NCBI RefSeq assembly: GCF_002382885.1
Contig: NZ_NWVL01000081.1
Span: 1-33,696, forward strand
Length of the DNA stretch: 33,696 nt
Direction: 5' to 3'
From: Streptomyces sp. WZ.A104
Lineage (GTDB): Bacteria > Actinomycetota > Actinomycetes > Streptomycetales > Streptomycetaceae
Program-made: the position numbers and the translations under genes
Shown here: positions 6,924 through 14,451 of the stretch, one piece after another
Position numbering within the stretch: position 1 is the stretch's first letter
How the letters are laid out: each line of letters opens with the position of its first letter
Notes under the pieces: generated by a model
Databases searched by the model: none
What the model was told of the DNA's origin: nothing
What the model saw: only the letters and a program-made list of their open reading frames with translations

Positions 6924-8599
6924 CGCGGGGTGTCGCCTTCCGTGGGGTGGTGATGGGGGGTGGCTTCGTGCGGTGCCAGGTGGGTGGGGGCGGTTGTTGG
7001 GTGCGGGGTGGGGTGGGCGGGGGTGATCGTGGGTTTCGGTGAAGCAGGTGGGGTGGGGGCGGCTTCCGGTGAGGCGGGTTGGGCGGTGGTGGTCGCGGGG
7101 TGCGGTGGGGTGGTCGCGGGGTGCGGTGGGGTGGTCGCGGGGTGCGGTGGGGTGGTCGCGGGGTGCGGTGGGGTGGGGGGCTGGGTGAGGAGGCCAGTGG
7201 TGGTGGCGGTGACGAGGTCCAGGAGCGTCTGGAGGTCGCCGGGGGTGGTGTGGGGGTTGAGAAGGGTCGCCTTGAGCCAGAGGCGGCCGTCGGCGTGGGC
7301 GCGGCCGAGGACGGCGTGGCCGCGGTTGAGGAGGGTGCGGCGGACGGTGGCGACGGTGTGATCGTCGGTGCCGGTGGGGCGGAAGAGAACGGTGCTGATG
7401 GTGGGGCGGTCGTAGAGATCGAGCGTCGGGGTCTTGGTGACGAGGTCTGCGAGGTGGTGGGCGGAGGCGACGGTGCGGTCGATGAGGTCGGCGAGCCCGT
7501 CGCGGCCGAGCGCCCGGAGGGTGACGGCGATCTTCAGCGCGTCGGGGCGACGGGTGGTGCGCAGGGAGCGGCCGAGGAGGTCGGGGAGGCCTGCCTCGGT
7601 GTCGTCGTCGGCGTTGAGGTAGGGGGCGAGGTGGTGGAGGGGGTCGAGGTGGTGGCGGTCGGGGACGGCGAGGATGCCGGCGGATGCGGGCTGCCAGCCG
7701 AGTTTGTGCAGGTCGAGGGTGACGCTGTGGGCCCGTTCGAGGCCTTGGAGGAGGGGGCGGTGGGTGGGGCTGAGGAGGAGGGGCCCGCCGTAGGCGGCGT
7801 CGATGTGGAGTTCGGCGCCGTGGGTGGTGCAGAGGTCGGCGATGGCGTCGAGGGGGTCGATCTCGCCGGTGTCGGTGGTTCCGGCGGTGGCGACGACGAG
7901 GAGTGGCCGGTGGAGTTCGGTGAGGGCCTGGTCGAGTGCGGCGGGGTCCATGGTGCCGGTGGGGGCGGGGACGACGACGGGTTCGGGCAGGCCGAGGAGC
8001 CAGGCGGCGCGGGCGACGCTGTGGTGGGCGTTGGCGGCGCAGACGGTCTGGACGGGGCCGTGGCGTTCGCGGGCGAGGAGCAGGGCGAGCTGGTTGGCCT
8101 CGGTGCCGCCGGAGGTGATGACGGCGTCGGGTGCGGGCGCGTGCGGGTAGACCTCGGCCGCCAGGGCGGTGGTCAGGTCGGCCTCGATGGCCGAGGCGGC
8201 GGGGGCCTGGTCCCAGGAGTCCATGGAGGGGTTGAGGGCGCTGGCGGCGAGGTCGGCTGCGGCGGCGAGCGCGAGGGGCGGGGTGTGGAGGTGGGCGGCG
8301 CAGTGTGGGTGGGCGGGGTCCGCGGCGCCTTCGGCGAGGGCGGTGACGAGGCTGCGCAGGGCGTGCTCGGCGCCGGTGCCCCGGTTGGGGATGAGGGGGT
8401 GGGTGGCGCTGCGGGTGCGGGAGGTGACGGTGTCGGGTCCGCCGGCCGGGAGGGGCCCGCCGCGACGGGCAGCGCCATCGTGGAGAGCGGCCAGGACGGT
8501 TTCGACGAGGGGGCGCAGTGCGGCGGGGCCTGCGGTGCCTCCTGCGAGGGGCGGGGTGGGCATGGGTGGGGTGGTCCTTCGGAAGCGCGGGGTGGACAT
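6920..8599 (-). CDS. PLP-dependent amino-acid decarboxylase (group II, DesA-like) with His/Pro-rich tail
   Basis: 559 residues. Residues about 60-470 form a group II PLP decarboxylase: TSGGTEANQLAL near 162, AHHSVARAAWLLGL near 191, the PLP-holding HIDAAYGG (265-272) and the Schiff-base lysine in LDLHKLGWQPASAG (K299). The HKLGWQP form resembles siderophore-linked lysine/diaminobutyrate decarboxylases, so the expected product is a diamine for the coupled monooxygenase. The C-terminal 88 residues (about 472-559) are an added tail rich in Pro, Thr and His (11 His) that includes four exact PPHPATT repeats. The start is uncertain: ATG 8599 or ATG 8563, neither with a strong ribosome site. The stop overlaps the next ATG by 4 nt. 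No DmdR/IdeR-type iron box was recognised upstream, which is unusual for a siderophore operon. Substrate (lysine versus ornithine or other) is inferred only. Confidence 0.88.
   Translation of the reverse strand: MSTPRFRRTTPPMPTPPLAGGTAGPAALRPLVETVLAALHDGAARRGGPLPAGGPDTVTSRTRSATHPLIPNRGTGAEHALRSLVTALAEGAADPAHPHCAAHLHTPPLALAAAADLAASALNPSMDSWDQAPAASAIEADLTTALAAEVYPHAPAPDAVITSGGTEANQLALLLARERHGPVQTVCAANAHHSVARAAWLLGLPEPVVVPAPTGTMDPAALDQALTELHRPLLVVATAGTTDTGEIDPLDAIADLCTTHGAELHIDAAYGGPLLLSPTHRPLLQGLERAHSVTLDLHKLGWQPASAGILAVPDRHHLDPLHHLAPYLNADDDTEAGLPDLLGRSLRTTRRPDALKIAVTLRALGRDGLADLIDRTVASAHHLADLVTKTPTLDLYDRPTISTVLFRPTGTDDHTVATVRRTLLNRGHAVLGRAHADGRLWLKATLLNPHTTPGDLQTLLDLVTATTTGLLTQPPTPPHPATTPPHPATTPPHPATTPPHPATTTAQPASPEAAPTPPASPKPTITPAHPTPHPTTAPTHLAPHEATPHHHPTEGDTPR
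7091..7174. repeat. four perfect 21-bp tandem repeats in the decarboxylase tail
   Basis: Four identical consecutive 21-bp units starting GGTCGCGGGG on the plus strand. Read in frame on the minus strand each unit encodes seven residues of the PPHPATT periodicity. Because 21 is a multiple of 3, unit gain or loss would change tail length without a frameshift. Perfect identity at the DNA level points to recent expansion. Confidence 0.9.
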
Positions 8600-8970
8600 G
8601 CCAGCTTGTCCCGGGTTTCGGGTGGCGCGGCCGAAGAGCCCAACGATCTCAACTCAAAAGGGGTACTGGCGACCGGTGTGGCCGACCGGTGAGGGGGTGG
8701 AGTGGTAAAGGTGTGCGGTCGCTGGACGGCTGTACGGGGTCGGGTCGGGTCGGGTCGGGGGGCGCATTGGCCGCACCTCGGGCCGCGCACCTGAGGTCCC
8801 GCCGACTCTCTCGGCCAAGGCAGCCTCTCCGAATTGCATAATGAGCGAATTGCCAATTTACGCAACTCACTACATGCTGTACGGGTCGTTCCCTCGCCGC
8901 CCGCGAGGTGCGGCCCCGCAGGGCGTTCCCGTCCGCGGTGGTGATGCCCTGCCGAGGAGAGGTCCGAGCC
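8600..8970. other. intergenic region between divergent decarboxylase and SulP genes
   Basis: 371 bp without a convincing gene. It holds two direct GACCGGT copies near 8670-8690, a run of four GGGTC units (8737-8756), and an AT-richer island around 8828-8880 containing the tandem TTGC-N8 elements listed separately. The island is the likely promoter/operator zone for sulP and perhaps also for the divergent decarboxylase operon. The weak ORFs here lack ribosome sites and family resemblance. Confidence 0.6.
8834..8865. promoter_or_regulatory. two adjoining 16-bp TTGC-N8-(G/C)(C/G)AA elements, candidate ArsR operator
   Basis: TTGCATAATGAGCGAA (8834-8849) is followed without a gap by TTGCCAATTTACGCAA (8850-8865). 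The second is an inverted repeat TTGC-N8-GCAA and the first is nearly so. In addition GAATTGCATAA (8831-8841) and TTACGCAACTC form an outer inverted repeat with two mismatches. The site lies about 105 bp upstream of the sulP start. An ArsR-type gene ends the same gene group, and ArsR proteins bind such short dyads, so autoregulation of the group is a reasonable inference. Confidence 0.5.
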
Positions 8971-10878
8971 GTGTCGGTCCCCCTGCATCCGGCCCGGAGT
9001 CGGGACCGGGTGCGCTCATTGCTTCCGGTGCGGGCGGACTTCGTGGCCATGGCCCGTGACCCGCGTCGCGATCTGCTCGCCGGTCTGACGGTGGCGATCG
9101 TGGCACTGCCCCTCGCCCTCGGCTTCGGAGTGGCGTCCGGGCTGGGCGCGGAGGCCGGGCTCGCGACGGCCGTGGTGGCGGGTGCGCTGGCGGCGCTGTT
9201 CGGCGGGTCGAACCTTCAGGTGTCGGGGCCGACCGGGGCGATGACGGTGGTCCTGGTGCCGATCGTCGCCGAGTACGGTCCTGGCGGGGTGCTGACCGTG
9301 GGGCTGATGGCGGGGGCCCTGCTGATCGTGCTGGCGCTGCTGCGGGCGGGCCGGTCGATGCGGTACGTCCCGGCGCCGGTGGTCGAGGGGTTCACGTTCG
9401 GTATCGCGTGCGTCATCGCTCTCCAGCAGGTTCCGAACGCCCTCGGAGTGGCCGCGCCGGAAGGTGACAAGGTGCTGGTGGTGGCGTGGCGGGCGCTCGG
9501 GGAGTTCGCCGCCGACCCGAACTGGGCTGCCCTCTCGATCACCGTCGGGGTGGCGGGGCTGATGCTCGTGGGGGCGCGCCGCTTCCCCGGTGTTCCGTTC
9601 TCGGTGGTCGCGGTGGTCGTCGCGACGCTGTCGGCGCAGCTGTTCCGCCTGGAGGGGGCGACACCGATCGGGGCGCTGCCCGCCGGGCTCCCCGCTCCCT
9701 CGCTCGGGTTCCTGGATCTGTCGGCGGTGGGCTCGCTGCTGGCCCCGGCGGTCGCGGTCGCGGCCCTGGCGGCGCTGGAGTCCCTGTTGTCGGCAACCGT
9801 GGCGGACGGCATGACGACCGGGCAGAAGCACGACCCGGACCGGGAGTTGTTCGGGCAGGGCATCGCGAATCTGGCCGCCCCGCTGTTCGGCGGGGTGCCC
9901 GCGACGGCCGCCATCGCGCGGACGGCGGTCAATGTCCGTAGCGGTGCGGCCTCCCGGCTGGCGGCGCTGACGCATGCGGCCGTACTGGCGGTGATCGTCT
10001 TCGCGGCGGCTCCGCTGGTGTCCCGGATCCCGCTCGCCGCGCTGGCCGGGGTGCTGCTGGCCACGGCGGTCCGGATGGTCGAGGTGGGGGCTCTGCGGGC
10101 GATGGCGCGGGCGACGCGTTCGGACGCGGTGGTGCTGGTGCTGACGGCGGTCGCGACGCTGGTGCTGGATCTGGTGCTCGCGGTCGTCATCGGGCTGGCG
10201 GTGGCGGGGGCCCTGGCCCTGCGTGCGGTCGCGGGCGAGGTGCGGCTGGACCGGATGGATCCGAGCGACGGTTCGGACTACGGCGAGCACGCGCGCTACG
10301 AGGGCGACGCGAACGATGCACGCGATGCACGCGATGCACGCGATGCACGCGATGCACGCGATGCAAGCGATGCAAGCGATGCAAGCGATGCGGTGAACGA
10401 CGTGGGTGGGCCGGCGGTACCGGCGACCTCGCCCGGTGTCGAGAAGCTCGCCGAGCACATCGTGGCGTACCGGATCGAGGGGCCTTTGTTTTTCGCGGGG
10501 GCGCACCGTTCCTTGCTGGAACTCTCCGAGCTCGCCGAGCTCTCCGGCGTCCGCGTGGTGATCCTGCGCATGTGCCGGGTGACGACGGTCGACGCCACCG
10601 GTGCTCTGGCGCTGAAGGACACCGTGCACGGGCTGAACCGGCGCGGCATCACCGTGCTGGCCTCCGGTATCCGCCCCGGGCAGCGGCGGGTGCTGGAGTC
10701 CGTCGGGGCGCTGGACCTGCTGCGGCGGGAGGGGCGGGAGTACGCCACCGCGTCCGAGGCGTTCACCGGGGCCCGGGACCGCCTGGCGGCGGCTGCCCGC
10801 GACGGTTCGCGTCCGGCGTCGAGAGATGTCCCGGTGCAAGAGCTGCACAGGGTGGAGAAGGGCAGGAACGCGCCATGA
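8971..10878 (+). CDS. SulP-family anion transporter with STAS domain
   Basis: 635 residues. The membrane part (about residues 20-430) starts with RRDLLAGLTVAIVALPLALGFGVASGLGAEAGL and contains the NLQVSGPTGAMTVVL segment typical of SulP permeases, with roughly 10-12 hydrophobic helices. The C-terminal STAS domain (about 490-600) has VVILRMCRVTTVDATGALAL. SulP proteins move sulfate, bicarbonate or related anions across the inner membrane; which one is not decidable here. GTG 8971 is chosen because GAGGAGAGG lies 8 nt upstream; an upstream in-frame ATG at 8908 lacks a site. The linker between membrane and STAS parts carries five DAR and three DAS repeats (residues 449-472). The stop overlaps the next gene's ATG by 4 nt, so the PhnA-like protein is co-translated. 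Confidence 0.92.
   Translation: MSVPLHPARSRDRVRSLLPVRADFVAMARDPRRDLLAGLTVAIVALPLALGFGVASGLGAEAGLATAVVAGALAALFGGSNLQVSGPTGAMTVVLVPIVAEYGPGGVLTVGLMAGALLIVLALLRAGRSMRYVPAPVVEGFTFGIACVIALQQVPNALGVAAPEGDKVLVVAWRALGEFAADPNWAALSITVGVAGLMLVGARRFPGVPFSVVAVVVATLSAQLFRLEGATPIGALPAGLPAPSLGFLDLSAVGSLLAPAVAVAALAALESLLSATVADGMTTGQKHDPDRELFGQGIANLAAPLFGGVPATAAIARTAVNVRSGAASRLAALTHAAVLAVIVFAAAPLVSRIPLAALAGVLLATAVRMVEVGALRAMARATRSDAVVLVLTAVATLVLDLVLAVVIGLAVAGALALRAVAGEVRLDRMDPSDGSDYGEHARYEGDANDARDARDARDARDARDASDASDASDAVNDVGGPAVPATSPGVEKLAEHIVAYRIEGPLFFAGAHRSLLELSELAELSGVRVVILRMCRVTTVDATGALALKDTVHGLNRRGITVLASGIRPGQRRVLESVGALDLLRREGREYATASEAFTGARDRLAAAARDGSRPASRDVPVQELHRVEKGRNAP
10315..10386. repeat. eight 9-bp tandem repeats within sulP
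   Basis: Five exact GATGCACGC units (10315-10359) followed by three GATGCAAGC units (10360-10386), encoding (Asp-Ala-Arg)5(Asp-Ala-Ser)3. The repeats lie in the linker between the transporter and STAS domains. The 9-bp unit keeps the reading frame on expansion or contraction. Confidence 0.95.
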
Positions 10879-11096
10879 GCGACATCGTCGTGAAGGACAG
10901 CAACGGGACCGTGCTGGCGGACGGTGACTCCGTGACCACGGTCAAGGACCTGAAGGTGAAGGGCACGTCGGAGACGCTCAAGCGCGGCACGCTCGTGAAG
11001 AACATCCGGCTCACGGGGCGCGCCGGTGAAATCGAGTGCAACACCAAGAAGGTCAAGGGGCTCGTGCTGAAGACCGAGTTCCTGAAGAAGGCCTGA
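10875..11096 (+). CDS. PhnA/YjdM C-terminal-domain protein
   Basis: 73 residues matching the C-terminal domain of the PhnA/YjdM family: VKDSNGTVLADGDSVTTVKDLKVKGTS, LKRGTLVKNIRL and a final KKVKGLVLKTEFLKKA. The full E. coli protein also has an N-terminal zinc ribbon; that part is missing here, which is the usual short form I recall in actinobacteria. Despite the old name 'alkylphosphonate uptake', a phosphonate role is not established. It overlaps the sulP stop by 4 nt (ATGA), so it is made together with the transporter. A 13-bp hairpin follows. Confidence 0.88.
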   Translation: MSDIVVKDSNGTVLADGDSVTTVKDLKVKGTSETLKRGTLVKNIRLTGRAGEIECNTKKVKGLVLKTEFLKKA

Positions 11097-11110
11097 CCCG
11101 GCCGGTCCCC

Positions 11111-11149
11111 GGGTTCATCCTCGTGGGGCGAAGGCGCGAGGATGAACCC
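11111..11149. terminator. 13-bp perfect inverted repeat between phnA-like gene and arsR
   Basis: GGGTTCATCCTCG (11111-11123) and CGAGGATGAACCC (11137-11149) are exact complements around a 13-nt loop. It starts 15 nt after the phnA-like stop and ends 62 nt before the arsR start. Most likely a terminator for the sulP-phnA transcript, without a T-tract; an operator or partial attenuator for arsR is also possible. Confidence 0.65.
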
Positions 11150-11211
11150 ATGGAGAAGAGTTCTGGTCAGCTGCGGTGCGGCGGGTTTCCGGCGCGCGGA
11201 ACGGGGCGCCG

Positions 11212-11574
11212 GTGAGTACGCCGCTGTACCGCTTGAAGGCGGAGTTCTTCAAGACGCTGGGACACCCGGTCCGGATCAGGGTCCTCGAACTGCTCAGCGA
11301 ACGCGATCACGCGGTCTCGGAGATGCTGGGCGAGGTGGGGGTCGAGGCTGCCCATCTTTCGCAGCAGCTGGCCGTGTTGCGCCGGGCCGGTCTCGTGACG
11401 GCCCGGCGGGAGGGCTCGGCCGTCCACTACACGCTGGCCGACCCGGAGGTGGCGGAACTGCTGCGGGTGGCACGGACGATCCTGTCCGGGGTGCTGGCGG
11501 GCCAGGCGGAGCTGCTCGCCGATCTGCGGGCGACGGGCGGCAGGGAGAACGGCACACCGGACGGCAGCGGCTGA
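11212..11574 (+). CDS. ArsR-family winged-helix transcriptional regulator
   Basis: 120 residues. The pattern FFKTLGHPVRIRVLELLSERDHAV, then VEAAHLSQQLAVLRRAGLVTARREGSAVHYTL, is the ArsR recognition helix plus beta-wing. There are no cysteines, so a thiolate arsenic/cadmium sensor of the classical kind is unlikely; it may sense another ligand. I chose GTG 11212, which gives the typical short N-terminus; an in-frame GTG at 11176 would add 12 residues. It follows sulP and the phnA-like gene in the same direction and is a natural candidate to bind the tandem TTGC-N8 sites upstream of sulP. The effector and targets are not known. Confidence 0.88.
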   Translation: MSTPLYRLKAEFFKTLGHPVRIRVLELLSERDHAVSEMLGEVGVEAAHLSQQLAVLRRAGLVTARREGSAVHYTLADPEVAELLRVARTILSGVLAGQAELLADLRATGGRENGTPDGSG

Positions 11575-11608
11575 GACCCGGCCGCGTACCGCCGCCGCGG
11601 TGATCCTT

Positions 11609-11652
11609 TACGGCTGTGGTGGCGTGGCCAGGTCCATGCCACCACAGCCGTA
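11609..11652. terminator. bidirectional terminator hairpin between arsR and pepN
   Basis: TACGGCTGTGGTGGC (11609-11623) and GCCACCACAGCCGTA (11638-11652) are perfect 15-bp complements around a 14-nt loop. It lies between the convergent stops of arsR (11574) and pepN (11670), so it can stop both. Confidence 0.85.
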
Positions 11653-11669
11653 CGTGAAGGTGCGTCGGG

Positions 11670-14279
11670 TCAGTCGGCGGTCGATGTCCGTACGGCCAGG
11701 GCGCGGCGCAGGTCGTCGAGCTGGTCGACGAGCTTGCGGCGGAGGGCCGGGGTGAGGTCGGGGTCCTCCAGGGCGCGGGTGCCGGTGGCGAGGCTGTCGG
11801 GGTCGACGGCGTACGCGGGGAACGCGTGGCGTCCGGCGGCCTCGGCGATGGCGGGGCCCCGGCGGGCGGCGAGGGCGATGGCGTCCGGGTAGAAGCGGGG
11901 CACGTACGCGGTCAGGAGGTCTTCCTGTCCGGGCTGCCAGAAGCCTTGGGCGGTGGCGGTGAAGAGGTAGTTGGACAGGGTGTCGTCGGTGAACAGGGCG
12001 TCCCAGGCGGTGGCCTTGGCCTCGGGTGTGGGCAGCGCGGCCCGGCAGCGGGCGGCGCCTTCGCGGCCGGTGGCGCTGGGGTCCGCCGCGAGCGCGGCGG
12101 CGATGGCGGCCTCGTCGGTGGCGCCGAGGACGGCGAGGCGGGTGAGGATGCGCCAGCGCAGCTCGGGGTCGAGCTCGGGTCCGCCGTGGACGGTGTCCTC
12201 CTCCAGCCAGCTCTGGAGGGTGTCGGGCTGGGCTGCGGCGTCGATGAAGTGGCGTACGGCGATGAGGCGCAGGCCGGGGTGGGACCCGTCCTCGGTGCGG
12301 CGGATGAGGTCGCGGCAGAGGCCGGTGAGGGTGGCGAGGGCGGAGGGGCGGTCCTGGGGGGCGACGTAGCGGGCGGCGATCTGCCCTGCGGCGAAGGACA
12401 GGACGCCCTGGACGAGGGCGAGATCGCTCTCGTACGGGAGGTGGGTGCGGGCGGTCGCGAGGTAGGTGGCGGGGGCCAGGTCGCCGTCGCGGACCATGTC
12501 GCGGGCGGTGTTCCAGACGACGGCCCGGGTGAGGGCGTCGGGGATGGCGGAGAGGTCGGTCAGGACGGTGTCCCAGGAGGCGGCGTCGAGGCGGACCTTG
12601 GCGTAGGTGAGGTCGCCGTCGTTGAGGACGACGAGGGCGGGGCGGCGGCCGGGGCGGACCGTGGGCGTCCCGTCACCGGGTACGTCGATCTCGAAGCGGT
12701 CTCGCGGGGCGAGGTGGCCGGGGCCCGCCTGGGTGTTGAGGGCGTGGTCGAAGGTGGAGACGGCGATGCGGTGGGGGCGGCTGCCGTCCCGGGTGACGGT
12801 GAGGGCCCAGGACTGGCCGTTGCCCTGCCCATGGCCCTGGCCGTTCCCGGCGGGACCGGCGGGGCCGGCGTGCGCGGTGCCGTCGGCGACCTCCGCGGTC
12901 AACGTGTCGATGCCTGTGGTGCGCAGCCACTGCTCGGCCCAGGCGTGGACGTCGCGGTCGGTGGCGGAGGCCAGGTTGTCGATGAAGTCCGCGAGGGTGG
13001 CGTTGGAGAACTTGTGCCGGGCGAAGTGGGTGTTGATGCCCGTGAGGAAGTCCTTCTCCCCGAGCCAGGCGACGAGTTGGCGCAGGGCGGAGGCGCCCTT
13101 GGCGTAGCTGATGCCGTCGAAGTTGAGGAGCGCGGACGCGGTGTCGGGGACGGCGTCGGGGTCGGGCGCGACGGGGTGCGTGGAGGGTCGCTGGTCGGCG
13201 TCGTAGCCCCAGCCCTTGCGGGCGACGCCGAAGTCGACCCAGGTGTCGGGGAATGGGGTCTGCCCGGCTCGGACGGAGTTGAGAGCTCGGGGAAGGGCGA
13301 TCTCGGTGAGCGTCTGGTAGCCCATGTACTCGGCGAAGGACTCGTTCAGCCAGATGTCGTCCCACCACGCCAGGGTGACGAGGTCGCCGAACCACATGTG
13401 GGCCATCTCGTGCGCGATGACCATGGCCCGGGTCTGGCGCTCGGTGTCGGTGACGGCGGAGCGGTAGACGAACTCGTCGCGGAAGGTGACGAGTCCGGGG
13501 TTCTCCATGGCGCCCGCGTTGAACTCGGGGACGAAGGCCTGGTCGTAGGAGTCGAAGGGGTAGGGCTCGTCGAACTTCTCGTGGAAGCGGTCGTAGCAGG
13601 CGCGGGTGATGTCGAGGATCTCGTCGGCGTCGGCGTCCAGGTACGGCGCGAGGGAGCGGCGGCAGTGGATGCCGAAGGGCAGTCCGGCGTGCTCGGTGGT
13701 GACCGAGTGCCAGGGGCCCGCGGCGACGGCGACGAGGTAGGTGGAGATGAGAGGGGTGGGGGCGATGGACCAGCGGCCCTCCCCCGTGTGCTCGGCGACC
13801 CCGTTGCCGAGGACGGTCCAGCCCTCGGGGGCGGTCACGTCGATGGCGAAGACGGACTTGAGGTCGGGCTGGTCGAACGCGGCGAAGACCCGCTGGACGT
13901 CCTCCATGAACAGCTGGGTGTAGAGGTACGTCTCGCCGTCGGTGGGGTCGGTGAAGCGGTGCATGCCCTCGCCGGTGCGCGAGTAGCTCATGGCGGCATC
14001 GATATGCAGCTCGTGGGGGCCTGCGGCAAGGCCGGTGAGCGGGTAGCGGTTGCCGTCGAGGAGGGCGGGGTCCAGGGGCTGTCCGTCGAGGCTGACCGAG
14101 CGCAGGGTGGCGGGCTTGACCTCGACGAAGGTGTCTCCGGCCGCGCGGGCGGTGAACCGGATGGCGGTGCGGGAGTCGAAGGTCTCCTCACCGGTGGTGA
14201 GGTCGAGGGCGATCGTGTACCGCTCCACGTCGAGGATCTGGGCTCGGGTCTGCGCTTCGTCGCGCGTCAGTACGGACAT
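11670..14279 (-). CDS. pepN: aminopeptidase N (M1 family zinc metallopeptidase)
   Basis: 869 residues, the size of Streptomyces PepN. It removes N-terminal residues from peptides in the cytoplasm. The exopeptidase motif GAMEN (256-260) and the zinc site HEMAH (290-294) with the third ligand E313 in NESFAEY are all present, followed by the WGYDADQRPSTHP region and a long helical C-terminal domain. ATG 14279 (MSVLTRDEAQ) is chosen because everything upstream in frame is low-complexity Pro/Arg-rich and not family-like; an ATG at 14288 is also possible (three residues longer). A Gly/Gln-rich stretch (AGPAGPAGNGQGHGQGNGQ) interrupts the middle of the protein and is probably a flexible linker. It is divergent from the aquaporin gene, with 172 bp between the starts. 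Confidence 0.96.
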   Translation of the reverse strand: MSVLTRDEAQTRAQILDVERYTIALDLTTGEETFDSRTAIRFTARAAGDTFVEVKPATLRSVSLDGQPLDPALLDGNRYPLTGLAAGPHELHIDAAMSYSRTGEGMHRFTDPTDGETYLYTQLFMEDVQRVFAAFDQPDLKSVFAIDVTAPEGWTVLGNGVAEHTGEGRWSIAPTPLISTYLVAVAAGPWHSVTTEHAGLPFGIHCRRSLAPYLDADADEILDITRACYDRFHEKFDEPYPFDSYDQAFVPEFNAGAMENPGLVTFRDEFVYRSAVTDTERQTRAMVIAHEMAHMWFGDLVTLAWWDDIWLNESFAEYMGYQTLTEIALPRALNSVRAGQTPFPDTWVDFGVARKGWGYDADQRPSTHPVAPDPDAVPDTASALLNFDGISYAKGASALRQLVAWLGEKDFLTGINTHFARHKFSNATLADFIDNLASATDRDVHAWAEQWLRTTGIDTLTAEVADGTAHAGPAGPAGNGQGHGQGNGQSWALTVTRDGSRPHRIAVSTFDHALNTQAGPGHLAPRDRFEIDVPGDGTPTVRPGRRPALVVLNDGDLTYAKVRLDAASWDTVLTDLSAIPDALTRAVVWNTARDMVRDGDLAPATYLATARTHLPYESDLALVQGVLSFAAGQIAARYVAPQDRPSALATLTGLCRDLIRRTEDGSHPGLRLIAVRHFIDAAAQPDTLQSWLEEDTVHGGPELDPELRWRILTRLAVLGATDEAAIAAALAADPSATGREGAARCRAALPTPEAKATAWDALFTDDTLSNYLFTATAQGFWQPGQEDLLTAYVPRFYPDAIALAARRGPAIAEAAGRHAFPAYAVDPDSLATGTRALEDPDLTPALRRKLVDQLDDLRRALAVRTSTAD

Positions 14280-14451
14280 GCGCCCCATGCTGCCGTACGG
14301 GGTACGGCGGGCGCAGCGGGGTTCTCCCTCGGCGGACGGGCGGAGCGAGGGCGGGCAGGCCGGGCGGAACGGGGGCGGGCGGATACCCCCGGGGGGCTGT
14401 TGCGCGTACCATCTCCTCGGCGCGGCACATCGAGTACCGGGGTTGTTCCTC

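Noticed and set aside
8600..8970. Iron box (DmdR/IdeR) upstream of the decarboxylase-hydroxylase pair
   Set aside because: Looked for TTAGGTTAGGC-type palindromes; none recognised on either strand.
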